From: Caulobacteraceae bacterium
GTDB taxonomy: Bacteria; Pseudomonadota; Alphaproteobacteria; Caulobacterales; Caulobacteraceae
Assembly (NCBI GenBank): GCA_947475875.1
Contig: CANJME010000001.1
Span: 62,001-126,000, forward strand
Reading direction: 5' to 3'
Length of the DNA stretch: 64,000 nucleotides
The notes under the pieces are model-generated. The model saw only the letters and a list, made by a program, of their open reading frames with translations, was not told the DNA's origin and ran no database searches. Below, in pieces: positions 56,481-64,000 of the stretch. Both the position numbers and the translations under genes were made by a program. Positions within the stretch are counted from its first letter, which is position 1. Each line of letters begins with the position of its first letter.

Positions 56481-57416
56481 ATGACCCCCCACCATCACGA
56501 TCATCACGGGCACGATCACCACCATCATGGCCATAGCCATGCTCCCGACAATTTCGACCGGGCATTCGCGGTGGGCCTGGCGCTCAACATCGGCTTTGTC
56601 GCGGTCGAAGTGGTTTTTGGCGTACTGGCCAACTCGCTAGCCCTGCTGGCTGACGCCGGCCATAACCTGTCTGATGTCGCCCGCCTGCTGCTGGCCTGGG
56701 GCGCGGCCTGGCTGGGGCGCCGCAAACCCACCGCCCGGCGCACCTACGGCTACGGCCGGGCATCGATCCTGGCGGCCATGGCCAACGCCGCGATCCTGCT
56801 GATCGCCATCGGCGCTATCGGCTGGGAGGCGCTGCGCCGGTTTTCCCATCCCTCACCCATCGAGCCTGGCGTGGTCATGGCGGTCGCCGCCGCCGGCATT
56901 GTCATCAACACCACCACCGCCCTGATGTTCGCCCGCGGCCGCAAGAACGATCTCAACATTCGTGGAGCGTTCCTGCACATGCTCACCGACGCGGCCGTCT
57001 CCGCCGGGGTGGTCGTGGCTGGCCTTGCCGTCAGTTTGACGGGCTGGCTCTGGCTCGATCCGCTGACCAGCCTGCTCATCGTTGCGGTCATCGCCATCGG
57101 AACCTGGAGCCTTTTGCGCGAGTCCATCGCCATGGCGGTGGATACGGTGCCGGCCGGCATCGACCGCGACCAGGTCTGCGCCTTCCTGCGCGGACAGAAA
57201 GGCGTGCGCGAGGTCCATGACCTGCACATCTGGCCACTGAGCACGACATCAACGGCGCTCACCGCGCACCTTGTTAAGGAAGGCGCGGCCATCGACGACC
57301 ACCTGACGGCGTCCATAGTCAGCGATCTGAAACACCGCTTCGGCATCTCGCACGCCACCCTGCAATTCGAGACCGGCCGCGTGCCGTGTGACCTGGAACC
57401 GGAGAGCGTGGTTTAA
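56481..57416 (+). CDS. Cation diffusion facilitator with His-rich N-terminus
   Basis: A 311-residue inner-membrane metal/proton antiporter. The N-terminus HHHDHHGHDHHHHGHSH is a metal-binding loop. Six helices follow, with HNLSD near ADAGHNLSDVARL and LTDAAVSAGVVV carrying the Asp/His transport site. A C-terminal cytoplasmic domain ends with VHDLHIWPLSTTSTALTAHLV. This is the CzcD/DmeF-type arrangement for Zn, Co or Ni. ATG 56481 has AGGGCAGGCGA upstream. Its stop overlaps the convergent gene by four bases. Confidence 0.92.
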   Translation: MTPHHHDHHGHDHHHHGHSHAPDNFDRAFAVGLALNIGFVAVEVVFGVLANSLALLADAGHNLSDVARLLLAWGAAWLGRRKPTARRTYGYGRASILAAMANAAILLIAIGAIGWEALRRFSHPSPIEPGVVMAVAAAGIVINTTTALMFARGRKNDLNIRGAFLHMLTDAAVSAGVVVAGLAVSLTGWLWLDPLTSLLIVAVIAIGTWSLLRESIAMAVDTVPAGIDRDQVCAFLRGQKGVREVHDLHIWPLSTTSTALTAHLVKEGAAIDDHLTASIVSDLKHRFGISHATLQFETGRVPCDLEPESVV

Positions 57417-58021
57417 GTTACCGGGATCATCACATGGGCGTAGGGCGTCTCGGGGAACATCACATAGGGTTTGGTAGTGTCCGGCTTGGCGCCGCCCGGA
57501 TAGGCCTTGTTCATGTCGGGTGAGCCCACAACCATCACGTGGGGGCCGGTCTTGACCCATTCCTCGCCGGCCGCAGGCGTCTTGGCGAAGGGATCGATGT
57601 TGCTGGCGTCATTGCCGCCTTGCAGCATGTAGACGAAGCCCACCTTGTCCTTGGCCGGATCCTTGTGGCTTGTAAGGGCCATCAGGAAGGCCATGCCGTT
57701 GACGTCCGCGCACATCGGGCCCGGACCGGGCATCCCGGCCGTGGCCGGCATGTCGGCCATGCAGGTAAATGCGCCCTGCCCCTGCTTAAGCACTGTCATT
57801 TTGCCGGCCGCATCGAATTCAACCACCGAAGCGTCGGCCATGGCCGACGCCGGACCGGCGCTGAGCGCGCTGGCGATCCTGTCTTCCTTGCTGGATGTCG
57901 CCGTGATCGTCGGCGGCGCCTTGGCGGCGGCCTTGCCGTCCCCCTCGGCGGGTTTGCAGGCTTCGAGAGCCAGGATCGAAAGACCTAAAGACGCACACAG
58001 GACTAGACTTGCTCCACGCAT
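57413..58021 (-). CDS. Exported protein of unknown function
   Basis: A 202-residue protein with signal peptide (LVLCASLGLSILALEACK); LEAC is a weak lipobox. The mature protein contains TCMADMP, GPMCADVNGMAFLMAL, VGFVYMLQGGNDASNID and GPHVMVVGSPDMNKAYPGG, with two Cys likely disulfide-bonded. No catalytic motif recognised. ATG 58021 lies 30 bases after the persulfide dioxygenase gene, so it is the last gene of that operon. Confidence 0.65.
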   Translation of the reverse strand: MRGASLVLCASLGLSILALEACKPAEGDGKAAAKAPPTITATSSKEDRIASALSAGPASAMADASVVEFDAAGKMTVLKQGQGAFTCMADMPATAGMPGPGPMCADVNGMAFLMALTSHKDPAKDKVGFVYMLQGGNDASNIDPFAKTPAAGEEWVKTGPHVMVVGSPDMNKAYPGGAKPDTTKPYVMFPETPYAHVMIPVT

Positions 58022-58051
58022 AACCTTCTCCTTCTTGTGTTGAACCGTTGC

Positions 58052-59080
58052 TCAGGTCTCCAGCGGCATTCCTCCCTCGCGCCAGGCCTTCATGCCGCCG
58101 TCGAGGGCGGCCGTCCGCAAGAACCCCAGATCGCGCAACGTCGCCGCCGCCAGGGTCGAGATCTTGCCGAACTCGCAGACTACCACGATCCGCACGGTGG
58201 GGTCGGGGAATTCGTCATTGACGCGCAGTTCGAGCTGCCCGCGCGGCACATTGCGCGCGCCCGGCACGTGCCCAGCGCGAAAGGCGTCCTGCTCACGCAC
58301 GTCGAGCACCACCAGATCGTTGGCCCGGCCGGCCTGGCGGGTGTTGAGCTCTGACAGGGCCATGAACGGCACTGCAGCCGTGGCTTCGGCCAGCAGGCCC
58401 GCCACGGTCTTGCCGCCGCTGATGTTGGTGCGCAGCGCCTCGGTCAGATGGGTCGGCGCGGCCAGATTGAGCTCGCGCATCATGGCCACGAACGCGGCTC
58501 GCTCGCGTTTCTGCAGGCGGGGGTTTTCGGCGATCTCGCGGCCAATGGTCGAGTGGGCCTGACCCTTGTAGTCGTGGGCGGGATAGACCAGCAGTTCGGG
58601 CGGCAGCTTCAGGAGCTTGTCGAACAAGCTGTCGTAGAGTTGGTCTGGATCACCGGTAGGCAGGTCGCTGCGGCCCGTCCCGCCGATCAGCAGGACGTCC
58701 CCAGTAAACACCCGGTCTTCCATCACCAGACATATGGAGTCTCGCGTGTGGCCGGGCGTGTGCAGCACCTGCAGGCGCAGGTCTCCGACTGCCAGCATGT
58801 CGCCTTCATCCAGCCGCAGATCGGCATAGGCCGAGGGACTGTCGCGGTGGCTCACTACCGGAACGCCCAGACGCTTTCCCAGCGCCCGCGCCGCCGAGAA
58901 GTGGTCGGCATGGGTGTGGGTGTCGATGACATAGCGGATGGTCAGACCATGACGCGTGGTCAAGGCGATGTAGCGGTCGACCTGGCTGGCCTCGGTGTCG
59001 ATCAGGACGGCGGAAAGCGTCTTGTCACACCCCACCAGATAAGACTGGCACCCTCCCGTGGCGATCTGTTCAAAGATCAT
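58052..59080 (-). CDS. Persulfide dioxygenase-rhodanese fusion (ETHE1-like MBL plus rhodanese)
   Basis: A 342-residue enzyme. The N-terminal metallo-beta-lactamase domain (1-230) has HTHADH (His55, His57, Asp59, His60), HTPGHT and an FTGDVLLIGGTGRSDL loop, typical of ETHE1-type glutathione persulfide dioxygenases. The C-terminal rhodanese domain (~245-342) has active Cys in VVVCEFGKIS. Such fusions oxidise sulfane sulfur to sulfite and transfer sulfur, limiting H2S toxicity. ATG 59080 overlaps the upstream stop by four bases (ATGA); TTG 59092 is an alternative. Third gene of the operon from the peroxiredoxin. Confidence 0.92.
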   Translation of the reverse strand: MIFEQIATGGCQSYLVGCDKTLSAVLIDTEASQVDRYIALTTRHGLTIRYVIDTHTHADHFSAARALGKRLGVPVVSHRDSPSAYADLRLDEGDMLAVGDLRLQVLHTPGHTRDSICLVMEDRVFTGDVLLIGGTGRSDLPTGDPDQLYDSLFDKLLKLPPELLVYPAHDYKGQAHSTIGREIAENPRLQKRERAAFVAMMRELNLAAPTHLTEALRTNISGGKTVAGLLAEATAAVPFMALSELNTRQAGRANDLVVLDVREQDAFRAGHVPGARNVPRGQLELRVNDEFPDPTVRIVVVCEFGKISTLAAATLRDLGFLRTAALDGGMKAWREGGMPLET

Positions 59081-60117
59081 GACGTCGGCCAAAGATCAGG
59101 CAATTGCGCTGACAGCCATTTAGCGAGAGCTGCGCTGACATCGCGGGGTTTTTCCTGGGCCATCCAGTGACCGGAGGCGACCATCTGCTCAGTCAGGTTT
59201 ACGCAGTTCTCGCGCATGGGTTCGGCCAAACGCGAGTCCATGGTCTCGCAGACATAGTCATAGGCGCCATGCAGGAAGAGCACCGGTATCTTCAGCCGCC
59301 AGTTCGCCTGGTTGCGATCGGCGAAGGCGCTGTTGGCCTCGGCGTTCATGTACCAACTGCCCGGACCGAAGAACCCGCCGGCAGTAAGCGCGGCTGTGTA
59401 ACGATCCTCGTCCTCCTGAGTCAGCACGCTCGCATCGCGCGGCAGGCCCAGTCCCGCCGCGCCCGCCGATCCGAACCAGCCCTTGTTGGCCCGCGTCATC
59501 GAGGTGCCGACGGGCTTGCCCTTGCCGGCCGGATTGCCGCGGCGGAACAAGGTCTTCACCGTGGCCCGGACATCGTCCTCGAACTCGGCCTGGGCCTCGG
59601 CGAAACTCTCCCGGTAATAGAACTGGTAATCCCACTGGGCATTGGGGAACTTGTCCTCGGGATAGAGGGTGCGGTCGGCGTACTCGAGCGAGTTCTCCGG
59701 CCGAAAGCCCCTGGGCGAATAGGGCACGCACAGGCTGGCGATCCCGTGACAGCGATCCGGATGGGCCTGGGCGATCGCCCAGACGACGGGCGATCCCCAG
59801 TCATGGCCAACCCAGATGGCCTTTTCGGCGCCCAGCGAGTCCAGCAGCTCGATCATGTCGGCGACGGTGTGTTCGAGGGCATAGTCCTCGTGCCGGTTGT
59901 AGATCGTCGAACGGCCATAGCCGCGCATGTCTGGCGCGATAGCCCTGAGGCCAAGACCGGCGAATACGGGCAACTGATGCCGCCACGAGATCGACAGCTC
60001 CGGCCAGCCATGCACGAAGATCATTGGCGTACCGGCTTCAGGCCCGGCTGCGAGGTAAAAGGTCGTGTGCCGCGCGGAGCGGAAAACCCGTTCGGAAACT
60101 CCCCCCGAAGCCGTCAT
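59077..60117 (-). CDS. Alpha/beta hydrolase, epoxide-hydrolase type
   Basis: A 346-residue cytoplasmic hydrolase. The oxyanion motif HGWPE (36-40), nucleophile Asp106 in GHDWGS and the late HGAYDYVCE plus SGHWMAQEKP supply an Asp-His-Asp type triad. A lid region with paired aromatic residues (YYRESF) resembles soluble epoxide hydrolases. ATG 60117 overlaps the peroxiredoxin stop (ATGA), and its own stop overlaps the next start. Second gene of the coupled operon. Substrate unknown; a reactive electrophile would fit the oxidative-stress context. Confidence 0.9.
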   Translation of the reverse strand: MTASGGVSERVFRSARHTTFYLAAGPEAGTPMIFVHGWPELSISWRHQLPVFAGLGLRAIAPDMRGYGRSTIYNRHEDYALEHTVADMIELLDSLGAEKAIWVGHDWGSPVVWAIAQAHPDRCHGIASLCVPYSPRGFRPENSLEYADRTLYPEDKFPNAQWDYQFYYRESFAEAQAEFEDDVRATVKTLFRRGNPAGKGKPVGTSMTRANKGWFGSAGAAGLGLPRDASVLTQEDEDRYTAALTAGGFFGPGSWYMNAEANSAFADRNQANWRLKIPVLFLHGAYDYVCETMDSRLAEPMRENCVNLTEQMVASGHWMAQEKPRDVSAALAKWLSAQLPDLWPTS

Positions 60118-60773
60118 TTCGGCTGCGGCACGATCCGGAGATAAGGCCTGGGAGATCTCCAGCCAGACGGATAGATCTTCGCGGCCTCCTCGTTGGAAAC
60201 CGAACCGGCGATGATTACGTCCTCACCCTGCTTCCAGTCAGCCGGCGTGGCGACCCGATGCTTGGCTGTCATCTGCAGGCTGTCAATCACCCTAAGGATT
60301 TCCTGGAAATTGCGGCCGGTGGTCATCGGATAGACGAGGATCAGTTTGATCTTCTTGTCCGGCCCGATGATGAAAACGTTGCGCACCGTCTGGTTGTCGG
60401 CGGCGGTGCGCCCCTGTGAGGTGTCGCCGCTGGCGGCCGGCAGCATGCCGTAAAGCTTGGCGATTTCCAGGGTCGGATCGCCGATCATCGGGAAGTTGAC
60501 TCTGGATCCTTGCGTCTCCTCGATGTCTGCGGCCCACCGGCCGTGATCGTCGACGGGATCGACTGAAATGCCGATCGGCTTGATGTTGCGCTTGTCCCAC
60601 TCGGGCTTCAGCCTCGCCACCGCGCCCAGTTCGGTCGTGCAGACCGGCGTGAAGTCCTTGGGGTGCGAGAAGAACAGGCCCCATGAATCGCCCAGCCATT
60701 CGTGGAAACTGATCGGTCCTTCGGTGGTGCTGGCCTTGAAATCCGGAGCGATATCGCCGAGCGCGAGGGTCAT
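60114..60773 (-). CDS. 1-Cys peroxiredoxin (PRDX6-like)
   Basis: A 219-residue peroxidase. The active site PVCTTE holds peroxidatic Cys45; no resolving Cys is seen at the 2-Cys position. The long C-terminal domain (KHRVATPADWKQGEDVIIAGSVSNEEAAKIYP) is typical of the PRDX6 subgroup. ATG 60773 has GAGG 6 bases upstream; the frame is open up to 60815. First gene of the coupled run with the epoxide hydrolase and persulfide dioxygenase genes, and 68 bases downstream of the NRAMP-like gene. Confidence 0.94.
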   Translation of the reverse strand: MTLALGDIAPDFKASTTEGPISFHEWLGDSWGLFFSHPKDFTPVCTTELGAVARLKPEWDKRNIKPIGISVDPVDDHGRWAADIEETQGSRVNFPMIGDPTLEIAKLYGMLPAASGDTSQGRTAADNQTVRNVFIIGPDKKIKLILVYPMTTGRNFQEILRVIDSLQMTAKHRVATPADWKQGEDVIIAGSVSNEEAAKIYPSGWRSPRPYLRIVPQPK

Positions 60774-60841
60774 GGAGCGCCTCATTCCTTGAGTTGGAGA
60801 TTGACAGCCGATCATAGAACGCCGTGCGCAGGCCCGCTAGC

Positions 60842-62239
60842 CTAAGCGCTTCTCGACGCGAACATCATCCAGAACATCACCACCCCCGCGATCGCCATGA
60901 CCACGGTCGCCGTCCAGCCGAAGATGCGCTGGCTCAGGGTGGCGACGAATTCGCCCATTTCGCTGCGGCGGGAGGCGACGACCATCATCGCGGCCATGAT
61001 CGGCACGGCGATCACTCCATTGAGAACCGCGCTCCAGAACAGGGCCTTGATCGGATCAAGCGGCGAGTAGTCGATGGCCAGTCCCAGCAGGGTAGCCAGC
61101 GCGATGACTGTGTAGAAACCGATGGCTTCAAGCGGCTTTTTCTCCAGTCCGATCTTCCAGCCACGCGTTTCGCAAAGCGCATAGGCAGAGGCGCCCGCCA
61201 GAACCGGCAGGGCCAGCATGCCGCAGCCGATAATGCCCAGACTGAACAGCAGGAAGGCGAAGTGACCGGCGATCGGCTCAAGCGCTTCGGCTGCCTGGGA
61301 GGAGGTCTGGATATCGGTGATCCCTGCCGCGTGCAGGGTGACGGCGGTCGTAAGGATGACGAAGAAAGCGATGATGTTGGCCACCCCCATGCCAATATAG
61401 GTGTCCCACTGTATGCGTTTCAGTTGCGCCGGCGCGTGGGCCACGTTTTGCAGCAGCGGGCCGGTATTGGGATCGGCTTCCTGATCTTCCACCTCTTCGG
61501 AAGCTTGCCAGAAAAACAGATAGGGACTGATGGTGGTGCCGAAGATCGCCACGACCACGGTCACAGTGGTGGCGTCGAATTTGATCTGCGGCATGACGGT
61601 GCGCAGGGCGACCTCACCCCAGTCGATGCGCACGGTGAAGATGACGCCGACATAGGCGAGCAGCGCCAGAGTCAGCCACTTCAGATACCGGACATAGCGG
61701 TGATAGGGCACGAAGATCTGCAGGAGCAGGGACAGCACCGCGAAGAACAAGGTGAAGAGGTGCTGGCCAAAACCGGTCATCAGCTTGGCCGCCGCGCCCA
61801 TCGCCGCCAGATCCGCACCGATGTTGACCGTGTTGGCGATGAACAGAAGGGCGACCAAGCCCGCCACCACGTTTTTCGGAAATACCCGGGCCATGTTTGC
61901 GCCCAGGCCCCTGCCGGTCACCCGTCCGATGCGGCCGGCGATCATCTGGATGGCGGTCATCAGCGGATAGGTGAAAAGCACCGTCCAAAGGATGTTGAGG
62001 CCCAGTTGGGCGCCGGCCTGCGAGTGTGTGGCGATGCCGCCGGGATCGTCGTCGGCGGCGCCGGTGATAAGGCCCGGGCCCAGACGCTTGATCAGCGCGG
62101 CCCGGCGAATCAACTGGCCAAATCTGCTCAATAACTCATCCCAATTCCTGGCGACTCCCGTATGGAGACCGGTGCGCCATGCCATAGCATAGGCGGCTGC
62201 ATTTGCGGCCTTTCTGAGCCAAATCAAGACAACGATCAC
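60842..62239 (-). CDS. NRAMP-related transporter with altered metal-site motifs
   Basis: A 465-residue membrane protein with about eleven helices and a cytoplasmic N-terminal tail. The first half-helix motif is DDDPGGIATHSQAG (63-76) in place of the canonical DPGN. The helix-6 region reads GTTISPYLFFWQASEE where classic NRAMPs have the metal-binding MPHN. This places it in the NRAMP-related branch (Mg or unknown cation) rather than Mn/Fe transporters. GTG 62239 has AGGG 7 bases upstream; ATG 62185 is an alternative. It diverges from ppx. Confidence 0.85.
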   Translation of the reverse strand: MIVVLIWLRKAANAAAYAMAWRTGLHTGVARNWDELLSRFGQLIRRAALIKRLGPGLITGAADDDPGGIATHSQAGAQLGLNILWTVLFTYPLMTAIQMIAGRIGRVTGRGLGANMARVFPKNVVAGLVALLFIANTVNIGADLAAMGAAAKLMTGFGQHLFTLFFAVLSLLLQIFVPYHRYVRYLKWLTLALLAYVGVIFTVRIDWGEVALRTVMPQIKFDATTVTVVVAIFGTTISPYLFFWQASEEVEDQEADPNTGPLLQNVAHAPAQLKRIQWDTYIGMGVANIIAFFVILTTAVTLHAAGITDIQTSSQAAEALEPIAGHFAFLLFSLGIIGCGMLALPVLAGASAYALCETRGWKIGLEKKPLEAIGFYTVIALATLLGLAIDYSPLDPIKALFWSAVLNGVIAVPIMAAMMVVASRRSEMGEFVATLSQRIFGWTATVVMAIAGVVMFWMMFASRSA

Positions 62240-62362
62240 CGCAGCGCCCTATTGCCTCATCGTGGCGAGATATCCTGGCATCCAAAGAGCGCCGAGCCCG
62301 TTCCCTTCGCAGCGCGGGCTCGCTAGAAGCGGCTTGGCTGTCGGCAGGAGCAAGGCGCGTTC

Positions 62363-63856
62363 ATGATCAGGGTCGAACCCATCGACGCCGCTGTCATCGA
62401 CGTGGGTTCGAACTCGGTTCGTCTGGTCGTCTATCGCCTGGAAGGCCGCGCCATATGGCAGGTCTACAACGAGAAGGTCCTGGCCGGCCTCGGCCGCGAT
62501 ATCGCCAGCACCGGCCGGCTCAATGAGGCCGGCGTCGCCAAGACCCTGATCGCGCTGCGCCGCTTCCAGGCCTTGCTGGGCGAAAAGACCGGCGCGCGCA
62601 TCTTTGCCGTCGCGACGGCGGCTGTGCGGGACGCCAAAGACGGTCCTGCGTTCGTGGCGCGGGTCCGCGGCGAGACTGGCCTGTCATTACGCGTTTTGAC
62701 TGGTGAGGAGGAGGCCCGCTATTCGGCCCTGGGCGTGGCGGCGGGCCTGCCGGAGGCCTCCGGCGTGGTCGGCGATCTTGGCGGCGGCAGTCTGGAGCTG
62801 GTGGCCATGGACGCCGGGCGGCCCGGAGCGGCGGCGACCTTCCCGGTCGGACCTTTCGCCCTGATCCAGCCCGGATCCTACGACGCCAAGGCGATCGAGG
62901 CCGAGGTCGCGAGGCGGCTGGAGCCGGCCGGCGCCTTTGCGGCCAAAACCTTCCACGCGGTGGGCGGCGCCTGGCGAAACCTTGCGCTCATCCATATGCA
63001 TATGACCGGGTATCCACTGGAAATTATACATGAATACCGGCTGTCCGCCAACGAGGCTATGGAGACCGCCCGGCTGATCTCCCGGCAATCGCGCGGCTCG
63101 CTGGAGCGCATGGGCGGGGCGTCGAAGAAGCGGGCTGAGACCCTGCCCTACGCGGCGACGGTGCTGACGGCGGTGATCGAGCGCCTGGACGTGGGCGAAG
63201 TAATCTTTTCCGCCTTTGGCTTGCGCGAAGGCCTGTTGTTTGAGTCCATGACGCCGCAGGTGCGAGCGCTCGACCCGCTGGTCACCGGCCTGGCGGCGCT
63301 GGCCCGCCGGCCCGCCGACGCTGAGGCGCTGGGATCGGCGCTGGACCGCTGGCTGTCGCCGGCGTTTGTGGGCCTCAACCCCGTGTTGGATGGACGGGAT
63401 GCACTGGTCATCTCTGCCGCCTGCCGGCTGGCGGATTTCGGGGCCCGCCTGCACCCCGACCACCGCGCCAACCTTGCGCTCGAACAGGTGTTGCGCGCGC
63501 CAGTCGCCGGCCAGACCCATACCGAACGGGCCTTCCTCGCCGTCGCCATCTTCGCCCGCCACACCGCGATCGTCGAACCGGACGAGCAGCACATTCTCTC
63601 GCGCCTGCTGGATTTCTCCGCCCAGCGCCGGGCCAAGGCCGTGGGCGCGGCGATCCGGCTGGGCAGCGACCTATGCGGGCGCAATCCGGCCCTGCTGCGG
63701 CACTCGCACCTGGATATCGACGATGAGACGGTCACATTGACAGCCGACGCCAATCGGGCCGACCTTCTGCTCGGCGACCAGACTCGCCGGCGGGCCGAGA
63801 CGCTCGCCGCCACGCTGGGGCGCAGGCTGGTTGTCCGGCCGGGGGAGGCAAGATGA
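62363..63856 (+). CDS. ppx: Ppx/GppA exopolyphosphatase family phosphatase
   Basis: A 497-residue enzyme that degrades polyphosphate or converts pppGpp to ppGpp. The actin-like fold starts AVIDVGSNSVRLVVYRLE, with TAAVRDAKDG, LTGEEEARYSALGV and the second phosphate loop VVGDLGGGSLELVAM. The C-terminal helical half carries LPYAATVLTAVIERLDVGEVIFSAFGLREGLLF and an HD-like region. ATG 62363 has AGGAG upstream. Its stop overlaps the start of the CorA gene (ATGA). It pairs functionally with ppk1 at 46985. Confidence 0.94.
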   Translation: MIRVEPIDAAVIDVGSNSVRLVVYRLEGRAIWQVYNEKVLAGLGRDIASTGRLNEAGVAKTLIALRRFQALLGEKTGARIFAVATAAVRDAKDGPAFVARVRGETGLSLRVLTGEEEARYSALGVAAGLPEASGVVGDLGGGSLELVAMDAGRPGAAATFPVGPFALIQPGSYDAKAIEAEVARRLEPAGAFAAKTFHAVGGAWRNLALIHMHMTGYPLEIIHEYRLSANEAMETARLISRQSRGSLERMGGASKKRAETLPYAATVLTAVIERLDVGEVIFSAFGLREGLLFESMTPQVRALDPLVTGLAALARRPADAEALGSALDRWLSPAFVGLNPVLDGRDALVISAACRLADFGARLHPDHRANLALEQVLRAPVAGQTHTERAFLAVAIFARHTAIVEPDEQHILSRLLDFSAQRRAKAVGAAIRLGSDLCGRNPALLRHSHLDIDDETVTLTADANRADLLLGDQTRRRAETLAATLGRRLVVRPGEAR

Positions 63857-64000
63857 GCGTCGTCGCGGCCTACACCTACCGCGCCGGCAAGCGCGTGCGC
63901 CAGATTGACCTTACGGCTGCCGACGGGCTGAAACTGGCCGACGGCGAGTTCGCCTGGATCGGCCTCTATGAGCCCACCGAGGCCGAGCTGCGCATCCTGC
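63853..64000 (+). CDS. CorA-type magnesium transporter, N-terminal part
   Basis: Only the first 49 residues are inside the window: SVVAAYTYRAGKRVRQIDL followed by DGEFAWIGLYEPTEAELRIL. The FAWIGLYEPTEAEL stretch is the start of the CorA cytoplasmic domain. ATG 63853 overlaps the ppx stop by four bases, so the two genes are coupled. The membrane domain with its GMN motif lies outside. Confidence 0.8.
   Translation, partial: MSVVAAYTYRAGKRVRQIDLTAADGLKLADGEFAWIGLYEPTEAELRIL

Noticed and set aside
60824-62134. Long plus-strand open frame opposite the NRAMP-like gene
   Set aside because: Low-complexity His/Gln/Gly translation, no ribosome site, and it is antisense to a clear membrane protein.

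Overview
The window is GC-rich, gene-dense bacterial chromosome. Protein families and gene content point to an alphaproteobacterium of the Caulobacterales (Caulobacter/Phenylobacterium type). Supporting signs are HdaA near clpS-clpA, ppk1 and ppx/gppA, several TonB-dependent receptors, abundant GTG/TTG starts, and REP-like palindromes of the GTCATCCC / GGGGATCCAT type. This placement is inference from family resemblance only.

Layout. 0-2.5 kb: partial siroheme/cobalamin methyltransferase, divergent LysR regulator, an Hpt phosphotransfer protein and tRNA-Lys(CTT). 2.7-5 kb: a lipoprotein-type S8 autotransporter that lacks the usual catalytic His. 5.2-18.2 kb: one minus-strand operon of five genes, in order of transcription: exported TPR-CHAT (caspase-like) protein, CHASE2 adenylate cyclase, small exported beta-rich protein, TpsB pore, and a 1768-residue TpsA exoprotein. 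This is the strongest candidate for an undescribed system. 18.4-28.6 kb: a small membrane protein, a NarL-type two-component pair, then a copper-acquisition-like cluster (TonB receptor, DUF2946, OprC-like TonB receptor, YcnI, PCuAC, DJ-1/PfpI, second YcnI). 28.6-35.3 kb: an inverted pair of REP palindromes, a membrane protein, and gltD/gltB.

35.7-42.6 kb: two-subunit Mo hydroxylase (IorAB type), an orphan antitoxin-like HTH protein, two exported proteins, HIT protein, PQQ-type dehydrogenase fused to cytochrome c, and two copies of a ~120 bp compound-palindrome element. 42.7-49.2 kb: clpA, clpS, hdaA, an ExoD-like protein and ppk1 (core functions). 49.2-62.2 kb: an accessory block between ppk1 and ppx with sulfur and metal themes. 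It holds a formylglycine-generating enzyme divergent from a sulfatase, an asymmetric heterodimeric ABC exporter, an orphan SsuA-like binding lipoprotein and a CDF metal exporter. It also holds a coupled operon (1-Cys peroxiredoxin, epoxide hydrolase-like enzyme, persulfide dioxygenase-rhodanese, small exported protein) behind an NRAMP-like transporter. 62.4-64 kb: ppx/gppA and the start of a CorA-type Mg transporter.

No CRISPR array, transposase, phage gene, rRNA gene or riboswitch was recognised. Start choices rest on ribosome binding sites and family N-termini and are uncertain where stated.
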